Below, piece by piece: positions 1 through 6,808 of a DNA stretch of 39,344 nt (the first letter of the stretch is position 1; each line of letters starts with the position of its first letter). The notes beneath the pieces were generated by a model. It had not been told where the DNA came from and searched no databases. It saw only the letters and a list, made by a program, of their open reading frames with translations. Made by a program: the position numbers and the translations under genes. The DNA is from CALFUK01 sp964398295 (GTDB taxonomy: Bacteria > Bacteroidota > Bacteroidia > Chitinophagales > Saprospiraceae): contig CAYNMW010000011.1 in NCBI GenBank assembly GCA_964398295.1, positions 1-39,344 of the forward strand, read 5' to 3'.

Positions 1-1565
1 ACTCTAAATAATGGCGTTTCCAAAATGTACAAATGTCCTTGTCTTACTAAGTCTGGAAAAAATTGTAAAAAGAAGGTTAATAGTAGTAGTCTAATATGCA
101 TACCATCAACATCTGCATCCGTCGCAATGACAACTCTATTGAACCGGAGACCTTCCAGTCCATCCTCAATATTGAGTGCATGTTGTAGCAGATTTAATTC
201 TTCATTTTCGTACACTACTTTTTTCGTTAAGCCAAAACAATTCAATGGCTTCCCTCTCAAACTAAAGACCGCTTCTGTCTGGACATCTCTTGCTTTGGTG
301 ATGGATCCACTTGCAGAATCACCCTCTGTAATGAAAATAGTCGTCAATAATTTTTTCTCTTCATCTCCTCTCTTGTCATTATAATGAACTCTGCAATCAC
401 GTAGTTTCTTGTTGTGTAAATTTGCTTTTTTTGCTCGTTGATTTGCCAACTTTTTGATCCCAGCAATTTCTTTTCTTTCTCGTTCTGATTGTTGGATACG
501 CTTTAATAAAGAGTCTGCAACTTCTTTATTTTTATGTAAGTAGTTACCAAGATGTTGTGTCACGTAATCAACGATAAACGTACGTACCGTTTTTGCGTCT
601 GGTCCCATTTTAAGCGAACCAAGTTTTGTTTTGGTTTGGGATTCAAATACTGGTTCTTCGACTCTGACGGAAATTGCACCTATGATTGATGTTTGTACAT
701 CCTTAGTATCAAAATTTTTCTTGTAAAAATCTCTTACAGTTTTCACAATTGCCTCCCTAAAAGCTTGAAGATGAGTACCACCTTGTGTGGTATTTTGACC
801 ATTGACAAAGGAGTAATATTCTTCTCCGTATTGTTCGCCGTGGGTCAATGCAATCTCAATATCATCACCTTTTAAATGCACTATTGGATAGCGAAGTTGC
901 TCTGGATTTGTCTTGTTGCCTAAAAGATCGAGAAGTCCATTTCTGGAATAGATTGTCTTGTTATTGAAATTGAGTTTTAGCCCTGCATTGAGATAAGCAT
1001 AATTCCATAACTGGTTTTCAATGTAGTCACTCTTAAATTTATAATTGAGGAAAATACTCTCATCAGGCACAAAACTGACAAGAGTTCCATTCGCTTCTTT
1101 CGTTTTTGCCTGATTGTGATTTTTGACTATTTCTCCTTTTTTGAATTCCGCTACTTTTGTTTTCTTATCACGGATCGCTTGTACTTTAAAGTAATCGGAT
1201 AGTGCATTAACGGCTTTTGTCCCTACTCCATTAAGTCCGACTGATTTCTTAAATGCTTTAGAATCATATTTGCCACCCGTGTTGATCTTGGAGACGCAAT
1301 CGATGACTTTACCAAGTGGTATGCCTCTTCCATAATCTCGAATTGTCACTTGACCATCTTCGATTGATATATCGATCTGATTCCCATAACCCATGACAAA
1401 TTCGTCAATACAGTTGTCAATAACTTCCTTTATCAAAATATAAATTCCGTCATCTTGCGAAGAGCCATCGCCCAGTTTACCAATGTACATGCCTGGACGC
1501 ATGCGTATGTGCTCCTTCCAGTCTAGTGAGCGAATATTGTCTTCTGTATATGTTACCTGAGCCAT
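1..1565 (-). CDS. parE: DNA topoisomerase IV subunit B, 3'-truncated by window edge
   Basis: ATP-binding subunit of the type IIA topoisomerase that decatenates daughter chromosomes. 521 codons are visible from the ATG at 1565 (MAQVTYTEDNIRSLDWKEH). Visible are the GHKL ATPase region (NCIDEFVMGYG, DYGRGIPLG, then NTGGKYD and KSVGLNGVGTKAVNAL), the transducer region, and the Toprim domain start (ITEGDSASGS, then ATDADVDGMHIR). The DADVDG metal motif is near the left edge, so roughly the last 100 residues lie outside. The ITEGDSASGS form and the RPGMYIGKLGDGSSQDDGIY N-terminus are those of Bacteroidota ParE rather than GyrB, which normally reads VEGDSAGGS. A parC partner would be expected beyond the left edge. 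It is divergent from the flippase gene; the 278-bp space between shows no convincing consensus promoter. Confidence 0.93.
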   Translation of the reverse strand, partial: MAQVTYTEDNIRSLDWKEHIRMRPGMYIGKLGDGSSQDDGIYILIKEVIDNCIDEFVMGYGNQIDISIEDGQVTIRDYGRGIPLGKVIDCVSKINTGGKYDSKAFKKSVGLNGVGTKAVNALSDYFKVQAIRDKKTKVAEFKKGEIVKNHNQAKTKEANGTLVSFVPDESIFLNYKFKSDYIENQLWNYAYLNAGLKLNFNNKTIYSRNGLLDLLGNKTNPEQLRYPIVHLKGDDIEIALTHGEQYGEEYYSFVNGQNTTQGGTHLQAFREAIVKTVRDFYKKNFDTKDVQTSIIGAISVRVEEPVFESQTKTKLGSLKMGPDAKTVRTFIVDYVTQHLGNYLHKNKEVADSLLKRIQQSERERKEIAGIKKLANQRAKKANLHNKKLRDCRVHYNDKRGDEEKKLLTTIFITEGDSASGSITKARDVQTEAVFSLRGKPLNCFGLTKKVVYENEELNLLQHALNIEDGLEGLRFNRVVIATDADVDGMHIRLLLLTFFLQFFPDLVRQGHLYILETPLFR

Positions 1566-1843
1566 AAGTGTAAAACTATAAAACTACGCTAAAAATAAGG
1601 AAAACATATTACAAATAACTTTAATGTAATATCTTCGTGACAAATAGCGGTTGTTGAAAAGAAATACATCCTCACAACACACCTACACGATTCTTACCAT
1701 TCAATTGAGATATTGGACTACATCGGTATTTAACCATTCTCTAGAATTTATTACGAATACTCAATCAAGACCAACAGATACTCAAGCTTCCTTTTTTTAT
1801 GAGGATCGCCACATAGTTTTGTCAGGACTTCAAAACAATAGAC

Positions 1844-3325
1844 ATGTCCTTACTTAGAAGACTTGCAGGTGAAACCGTCGTTTATGGCATGTCCCATATC
1901 CTCCCTAGGATACTCCACTATATTGTGTTTACTGTGTATTTGACCTACACCTTCAAGGACACAATAGATTATGGTATTTATAATGACCTGTATGCCTACA
2001 GTTCGATTATTCTGATCTTATTAATAGGTAGAATGGATACTGCTTTTTTTCGATATTCTTCTCGTGAAGAAGATCCCAAAGCTGTCTTTTCTTCTGCCAT
2101 CATTCCTATAGGAGTCATCAGTATTCTGTTTCTCATCCTGGCAAATAGCTTTAAATTTCAGATTGCAAGTTTGATGGAATACCCAGACAGTTCACACTAT
2201 ATTGTTTGGTTTGCTTTCATACTTGCCTTTGATGCCTGGGTAGCTTTACCCTTCGCCCGCTTTAGAATGGAGAACAGGCCTTATCGATTTCTTTTTTATC
2301 GATTGTTGAATGTTGGCTTGACCATTTTCTTTGTCCTGTTTTTTCTAGAAATCTGTCCTCGTCTTATTGCAAATGGTTGGACAAGCTTTGAGCAATTTTT
2401 GTTTCTCGACAAACGGCTCGATTATGTTTTCTTTTCTAATCTATTGGCGAGCTTTATTCTTTTTGTGAGTTTGATTCCTGAAATAGTTAGAGATGGAATT
2501 ACATTCATTTCTGCCCTATGGCGTAAAATGGCTGCTTATGCTTTGCCTCTTGTAGTCGTTGGAATTGCAGGAAGTTTTAATCAAACCTTTGGTGTGCCTT
2601 TACAAAAATATTTTTTAGGTAGTGATACTATGGACAATTTAGCAAATGCAGGAGTATACGGTGCAGCATTAAAAATCGCTTTATTGTTGAATTTATTTAC
2701 TGTTGCTTTCAACTATGCAGCAGAGCCTTTTTTCTTCAAGCAGTTTGCTCGCAAAGAAAGCAAAACCATTTATGGATTAGTTGCATTAGCGTTTACAATT
2801 GTCGCTTGTACTGTTGTGTTAGGGATTCATTTCTATATCGATGTATTGCAATATTTGATTGGTGACAATTATAGAGATGCCATTTACCTTGTCCCAGTTT
2901 TATTGTTTGCCTACCTCTGCCTTGGACTCTATTACAATTTTTCTATTTGGTATAAACTTGTGGACATGACTTACATGGGTTCTGTCATATCCATTATTGG
3001 TGCATTAATCACCTTCGGCATTAGTTATGCCTTTCTCGGAAAGATAGGCTACGCCGCCTCTGCATGGGCAGCACTTTGCTGCTATGCGTTTATGGCGGTC
3101 GCAGGATTGGGCATTGGCAAAATCTATTACCCAATAGATTATCCAATTGGAAAAATATTATTGTATGTGGGCATTACCGTTCTGCTCGTATTCGCCTCTA
3201 CTTATATTAAAGGAGTGGTGTCATCTCTCCCGCTATCCATTTTGATCCATAGTCTCTTGATCATTGGATTTGTGCTGACTGCTTACTTCAAGGAAAAGGA
3301 ATTGGTGGGTGCGTTTAGGAATTAA
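1844..3325 (+). CDS. Polysaccharide/oligosaccharide flippase (Wzx-like, MOP superfamily)
   Basis: Predicted inner-membrane exporter of lipid-linked sugar units. The 493-aa protein opens with a short basic start (MSLLRRLAGETVVYGMSHILPR) typical of the polysaccharide biosynthesis family. It then consists almost wholly of hydrophobic segments, about 12-14 by eye, with short charged loops (for example RRMDT-type and ARKESK). The C-terminal half has the paired-helix pattern of the polysaccharide-biosynthesis C-terminal domain. Length fits the family. The start follows a 68-codon overlapping ORF with no coding character, so that ORF is ignored. No glycosyltransferases flank it, so the glycan cannot be told. 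Family assignment rests on overall pattern, not on a catalytic motif. Confidence 0.85.
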   Translation: MSLLRRLAGETVVYGMSHILPRILHYIVFTVYLTYTFKDTIDYGIYNDLYAYSSIILILLIGRMDTAFFRYSSREEDPKAVFSSAIIPIGVISILFLILANSFKFQIASLMEYPDSSHYIVWFAFILAFDAWVALPFARFRMENRPYRFLFYRLLNVGLTIFFVLFFLEICPRLIANGWTSFEQFLFLDKRLDYVFFSNLLASFILFVSLIPEIVRDGITFISALWRKMAAYALPLVVVGIAGSFNQTFGVPLQKYFLGSDTMDNLANAGVYGAALKIALLLNLFTVAFNYAAEPFFFKQFARKESKTIYGLVALAFTIVACTVVLGIHFYIDVLQYLIGDNYRDAIYLVPVLLFAYLCLGLYYNFSIWYKLVDMTYMGSVISIIGALITFGISYAFLGKIGYAASAWAALCCYAFMAVAGLGIGKIYYPIDYPIGKILLYVGITVLLVFASTYIKGVVSSLPLSILIHSLLIIGFVLTAYFKEKELVGAFRN

Positions 3326-3333
3326 ATACATAC

Positions 3334-3395
3334 TAAGTCCAAGTGGTTTTTAACCACTTGAAAATAAAACAAGGCACTAAAGTACCTTGGACTTA
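3334..3395. terminator. Structured spacer between convergent genes; three-way junction, probable bidirectional terminator
   Basis: An outer stem TAAGTC (3334-3339) pairs with GACTTA (3390-3395). It closes directly on two inner hairpins: CAAGTGGTT/AACCACTTG (3340-3348 with 3352-3360, loop TTT), and CAAGG/CCTTG (3370-3374 with 3385-3389), which is extended inward by ACT/AGT. No unpaired base separates the outer stem from either inner stem, and the linker between hairpins is A-rich. It lies between the convergent ends of the flippase gene and the small ORF, so a terminator role is most likely; the long U-run of a classic terminator is missing. Confidence 0.6.
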
Positions 3396-3422
3396 ATTCA
3401 TAAACAGGTTCTATTTCTAATA

Positions 3423-3590
3423 TTAATCATAAAACTGCGTCCGCAGCAAATCCCACAGCCACACGCGATTAAAAATGACATAAAACACTGCTGCTATCAA
3501 AATTGCGATGATAAACATTTTAAGCCTTCCGATGAATAACTGATTTTTTTCACGCATGCTTTTATAGCGATGCCTACTGGAATATGACAT
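3423..3590 (-). CDS. Small single-TM protein, function unknown
   Basis: 55 residues starting MSYSSRHRYKSMREKNQ. A basic N-terminal tail of about 22 residues is followed by one hydrophobic segment (MFIIAILIAAVFYVIFNRVWLW, roughly residues 25-46) and a short charged end. The ATG at 3588-3590 sits 1 bp after the rsgA stop, so it is probably translated with rsgA. A longer in-frame start at 3683 would lie inside rsgA and adds residues that look like antisense-free noise, so it was not used. The family was not recognised. Topology by the positive-inside rule would put the basic tail in the cytoplasm. Confidence 0.65.
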   Translation of the reverse strand: MSYSSRHRYKSMREKNQLFIGRLKMFIIAILIAAVFYVIFNRVWLWDLLRTQFYD

Positions 3591-3591
3591 A

Positions 3592-4533
3592 TTACATTTC
3601 CTTATTTCGTTCCCAATAATTTTGATCTTCAATATCCTCCAATAATTGTATATAATTGAAGTATCTGAGTTCGCTGATTTCACCCTCTTCTATGGCATCT
3701 TTGACTGCACATTTAGGTTCATTTCGATGGCTACAATCTGCAAATTTACAATCTGCTGAGGTTTCAAATAATTCTCTAAAATTATGTGCTACATCCTTTG
3801 GTTCAAAATGATTGAAGGAGAGTGATTTGATACCTGGTGTATCGATCAAAAAAGTGTTCTCATTGACCTCGAACATTTCAGCGAAGGTAGTTGTATGTTG
3901 GCCCTTGCCAGTATATTCGGATAGGTCTGTTGTGCGTAAATCTTCATTCCCCAGAACGGCATTAATGAAAGTCGATTTCCCTACTCCTGATTGACCACCA
4001 ACTAAGGTTACCTTTTGGTTCATTTTGTCTTTAAGCTCAGATAAGCTTTCTGGTTGAACAGCACTAATGAGATGCACACCGTAACCAATGGTTTCATAAA
4101 TAGAAGCCAAATACTTATACAAAGACAAGTCCTCTTCAGTCATCAAATCTGATTTATTGAAAATTATTTCAACTGGAATATTGTAAGGTTCTGTCATTAA
4201 GATATAACGATCAATAAAGCCTTGCTTGAGGTTTGGGTTTTTGATGGTGACCAATAAGTATGCTTGATCAACATTACTGGCAATAAGATGTAGTTGATGT
4301 TTTTTCCTAGGTGACTGACGGACTACATAATTTTCTCTGTTGAGAATTTCTTTGATGATACCACCTTCAGATTCTTTTTCAATCACTACTTTATCTCCTA
4401 CGGCAACAGGATTAGTCAACTTCAATCCATTGAGTCTGAACTTGCCTATCATACGACAAGCAAGTATTTCGTTAGTTTGATCCAATCTGACATTATACCA
4501 GCTGCCTGTAGATTTAGTGACTGTACCTTTCAT
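3592..4533 (-). CDS. rsgA: Ribosome small-subunit-dependent GTPase A
   Basis: Circularly permuted GTPase that checks late 30S subunit maturation. The 313-aa form starts MKGTVTKSTGSWYNVRL. It has an N-terminal OB fold, G4 NKSD (126-129), P-loop GGQSGVGKS (179-187), G3 DTPG (231-234), and a C-terminal zinc knuckle with Cys262, Cys267, His269 and Cys275. The order G4-G1-G3 is the diagnostic permutation. An ORF extension to 4566 adds 11 residues but lies upstream of a good -7 box at 4542-4549, and family members begin at MKGT, so 4533 is taken as start. It is followed at once by the small membrane ORF. Confidence 0.95.
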   Translation of the reverse strand: MKGTVTKSTGSWYNVRLDQTNEILACRMIGKFRLNGLKLTNPVAVGDKVVIEKESEGGIIKEILNRENYVVRQSPRKKHQLHLIASNVDQAYLLVTIKNPNLKQGFIDRYILMTEPYNIPVEIIFNKSDLMTEEDLSLYKYLASIYETIGYGVHLISAVQPESLSELKDKMNQKVTLVGGQSGVGKSTFINAVLGNEDLRTTDLSEYTGKGQHTTTFAEMFEVNENTFLIDTPGIKSLSFNHFEPKDVAHNFRELFETSADCKFADCSHRNEPKCAVKDAIEEGEISELRYFNYIQLLEDIEDQNYWERNKEM

Positions 4534-4541
4534 TAAGGAAG

Positions 4542-4549
4542 CAAAGATA
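4542..4549 (-). promoter_or_regulatory. Bacteroidota -7 box for rsgA, nearly leaderless
   Basis: On the minus strand TATCTTTG matches the Bacteroidota sigma-A -7 consensus TAnnTTTG. Its last base is only 9 nt before the A of the rsgA ATG, so the transcript would start within a few bases of the start codon. No clear TTG -33 element is seen at the usual 19-21 nt spacing (the nearest TTG is 14 nt away), so the call rests on the -7 box alone. Confidence 0.5.
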
Positions 4550-4681
4550 CACGATGGGCTTGACAATCAGGTGAAGAGGATTGATATGGTGATTTGTATT
4601 CAATCATTGACATATAGGCAGCTTGATTGTAATAAGTGATTCTTTGTTCGTTGAAGTAAAACCTTAATAGGTCTGAGACAT

Positions 4682-4724
4682 AAAAAAAAGGGACAAATCG
4701 TGCTCTTTAGCTGATTTTCCCTTT
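4682..4724 (-). terminator. Terminator-like hairpin on minus strand with no gene upstream of it
   Basis: AAAGGG (4687-4692) pairs with CCCTTT (4719-4724); inside it AAATC/GATTT and GCT/AGC continue the stem with small internal loops. Read on the minus strand the stem runs into eight or more T, the classic intrinsic terminator form. On the plus strand no T-run follows. The only sequence upstream on that strand is the gene-free region up to the AraC gene, so it would terminate either an antisense leader or an undetected small RNA. Confidence 0.5.
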
Positions 4725-4792
4725 AGTCACATGAAAAAATATCTACAAGTTTTGAGGAATCTCTCCTCTATATCTTTCTTACACTTACATGT

Positions 4793-4819
4793 AAGTTGTT
4801 AGTCAACTTAAATTGTATT
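4793..4819. repeat. Two overlapping inverted repeats, possible operator or RNA switch
   Basis: ACTTACATGTAAGT (4793-4806) is a perfect 14-bp palindrome. Its right arm also forms the left arm of AAGTTG-TTAGT-CAACTT (4803-4819). The two structures share AAGT, so only one can form at a time in RNA. They lie about 140-165 bp upstream of the AraC gene. Function is unknown; a dimeric regulator site is the simplest reading. Confidence 0.4.
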
Positions 4820-4958
4820 TACATTAAATACAAGACAAAGATCACTACTGTTTAATGACTATGCTACTACAAATTTTCCCTATTATAATGCTATATTACC
4901 CCATTAAATCGTTTTATGTTTCCTTAATGTTAATTTTAAACTACTCTTATCTTATGTT

Positions 4959-5846
4959 ATGAAAGTTCTTCGTCGAAAAAATTTAGAGCCAACCTTAAAA
5001 AAGATTGTCCCTTCTTCGGGAAGTTCGTTCTACACAAAACGATTTATACAATCAGCAAGCAATTCAGTACCATTCTGGCATTTCCATCCAGAAATTGAAT
5101 TGGTATACATCGACAATGGACAAGGTAAACGGCACATTGGAAATCATATTTCTTACTATCACGATGGCGATCTATTATTAATCGGATCCAATGTCCCACA
5201 TTATGGATTTGCCGGAAGGCTAACAAAAAATGAATCAGAAATTATCGTTCAATTTCTGCCCAAATTCATGGGTCTTGAATTCATGCAAACCCAAGAGATG
5301 AAAGAGATCAATGTCCTCATGCAGAAATCAACACAAGGCTTATCTTTTTCTGGTGCTACGAAAGAAATAGTAGGAACCAAATTAAATGAACTGCTCACAC
5401 TTAAAGGTTTTGACAGATTGATAAAATTGTTGGACATCCTCAGAACAATGGCTTTATCCAAGGAGGTTGAAGTACTCAATGCCGGAGGTGTATTTCTTGA
5501 AGTCTATGCCAATGAACACGATCGAATGACCCTCATTTACGACTATGTGTCCAAACATTTCACAGAAGCAATTGAATTGGAAAAAATAGCTTCGGTAGTT
5601 TCGATGACTGTTCCCTCCTTTTGTCGATATTTTAAAAAGGTGACAAGCAAGACCTTTACTAAATATGTCAACGAATACAGAATTGTACATGCGCAGAAAT
5701 TGTTGAGTGAACAAGACATGACGATTACGGAGGTTTCGTTATCTAGTGGTTTCAATAATCTCTCTCACTTCAACAAACAATTCAAACTTCATACACAAAA
5801 GAGCCCAAGAGATTATAGGAAAGAATTAACCACGGTGATTCAATAA
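4959..5846 (+). CDS. AraC-family transcriptional regulator with N-terminal cupin
   Basis: DNA-binding regulator of 295 aa. The N-terminal part has a cupin-like ligand pocket (FWHFHPEIELVYIDNG, then HYHDGDLLLIG-type strands and NVPHYGF, about residues 40-90). The C-terminal ~100 residues hold the two helix-turn-helix motifs: IELEKIASVVSMTVPSFCRYFK and ITEVSLSSGFNNLSHFNKQF, ending with SPRDYRK. This is the architecture of sugar-responsive AraC regulators. The methyltransferase gene starts 9 bp after its stop, suggesting one transcript. Its targets are not evident; the palindromes at 4793-4819 could be self-regulatory sites, but that is a guess. Confidence 0.9.
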   Translation: MKVLRRKNLEPTLKKIVPSSGSSFYTKRFIQSASNSVPFWHFHPEIELVYIDNGQGKRHIGNHISYYHDGDLLLIGSNVPHYGFAGRLTKNESEIIVQFLPKFMGLEFMQTQEMKEINVLMQKSTQGLSFSGATKEIVGTKLNELLTLKGFDRLIKLLDILRTMALSKEVEVLNAGGVFLEVYANEHDRMTLIYDYVSKHFTEAIELEKIASVVSMTVPSFCRYFKKVTSKTFTKYVNEYRIVHAQKLLSEQDMTITEVSLSSGFNNLSHFNKQFKLHTQKSPRDYRKELTTVIQ

Positions 5847-5855
5847 ATAATAAAA

Positions 5856-6692
5856 ATGGGGCGTAGAAAAAAAGTGAATTCCAAGGAGGCAGGGCTAGAA
5901 ATAGGGCTTCATTTTTTTAAGTTCTTTCTCAAATCAGAGCATTTGCATTATGGATACTTCAAGGATCTGGAAATCGATATTACCAACTTAGCAATTGCTC
6001 AACAACAATATGCAGAGTATCTCATCGACTTAATCCCCAATGGCGTTAGAAGCATATTAGATGTGGGTTGTGGTTCTGGAAAACTTGCTGAGATGTTGAT
6101 CCAAAAAGGTTATGAAGTTGATGCAGTTGCTCCAGGCAATCAGCTATCTTCTTATGCGAAAAACAAACTTGGAGATCACGTGGAGTTATTCAACTCTAGA
6201 TTTGAAGACTTGTCAACAGATAAGAAATATGATTTAATTCTATTCAGCGAAAGCTTCCAATACATTCCCATAAAAGAGGCATTGGATGGCGCAATACATC
6301 ATATGCATGACGAAGCATATGTTCTTATTGCTGACTTTTTCAAAACTGATCCAAATGGAGAAAGTTTACTTGGTGGAGGACATGATTTCTCGGATTGGAT
6401 GAAGGAACTTACAAGTTATCCATTTGATATTCGAAAAGAAGAAGACATAACTGAACACACAGCACCAACCATTGATCTGGTACAAGAGCTTTCAAATGAA
6501 GTGCTCAAACCATCCTGGAAAGTTATTTTCGATTTAGCAGAAGACCGATTTCCACTTGCTTTAAAATTTTTAAAATGGAAATACAAGAACAAACTAGATA
6601 AACTGGAAAAGAAACATTTTACTGGGCAGCGAACTGGAGCAAATTTCAAAAAGTATAAAAAATATATGCTCTACATCCTTCAAAAGAAATAA
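5856..6692 (+). CDS. Class I SAM-dependent methyltransferase
   Basis: 278-aa soluble protein with the SAM-binding signature ILDVGCGSGKL at residues 67-77 (motif I). It continues with an acidic position at the end of strand 2 (YEVDAVAPG) and motif II/III-like strands (YDLILFSESFQYI). An N-terminal segment (SEHLHYGYFKDL) resembles methyltransferases acting on small molecules or isoprenoid-like substrates, where HYGYF-type helices cap the active site. The substrate cannot be assigned. It follows the AraC gene by 9 bp. The C-terminal ~60 residues are very Lys-rich (LKWKYKNKLDKLEKKHF), which may help membrane or nucleic-acid contact. Confidence 0.8.
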   Translation: MGRRKKVNSKEAGLEIGLHFFKFFLKSEHLHYGYFKDLEIDITNLAIAQQQYAEYLIDLIPNGVRSILDVGCGSGKLAEMLIQKGYEVDAVAPGNQLSSYAKNKLGDHVELFNSRFEDLSTDKKYDLILFSESFQYIPIKEALDGAIHHMHDEAYVLIADFFKTDPNGESLLGGGHDFSDWMKELTSYPFDIRKEEDITEHTAPTIDLVQELSNEVLKPSWKVIFDLAEDRFPLALKFLKWKYKNKLDKLEKKHFTGQRTGANFKKYKKYMLYILQKK

Positions 6693-6808
6693 TCCTTCGA
6701 TCAATCCCATATTTTACTCAAAATAGATATGATAAATCAAGCGAATGATTTACTTTCGCAGAAGAAGTCATCCCCGGCTTAATTAACACCTTAATAACTG
6801 CAGCGTAA

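Larger units (their letters stand above)
4550..4958. other. Gene-free region between rsgA and the AraC regulator
   Basis: About 400 bp, AT-rich, with no ORF that looks coding on either strand. It holds an imperfect hairpin with an oligo-T tail on the minus strand (4682-4724) and two overlapping inverted repeats (4793-4819), listed separately. The divergent genes on either side mean promoters must lie here, but only the rsgA -7 box is convincing. Confidence 0.6.

Noticed and set aside
25..384. 119-codon plus-strand ORF at the left edge
   Set aside because: Antisense to the Toprim part of parE, whose minus-strand reading gives clear conserved motifs.
1651..1857. 68-codon plus-strand ORF before the flippase gene
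   Set aside because: No recognisable family or codon pattern; it overlaps the flippase start and spans the divergent promoter region.
4534..4566. 11-residue N-terminal extension of RsgA
   Set aside because: Lies upstream of the -7 box and is absent from the usual RsgA start MKGT.
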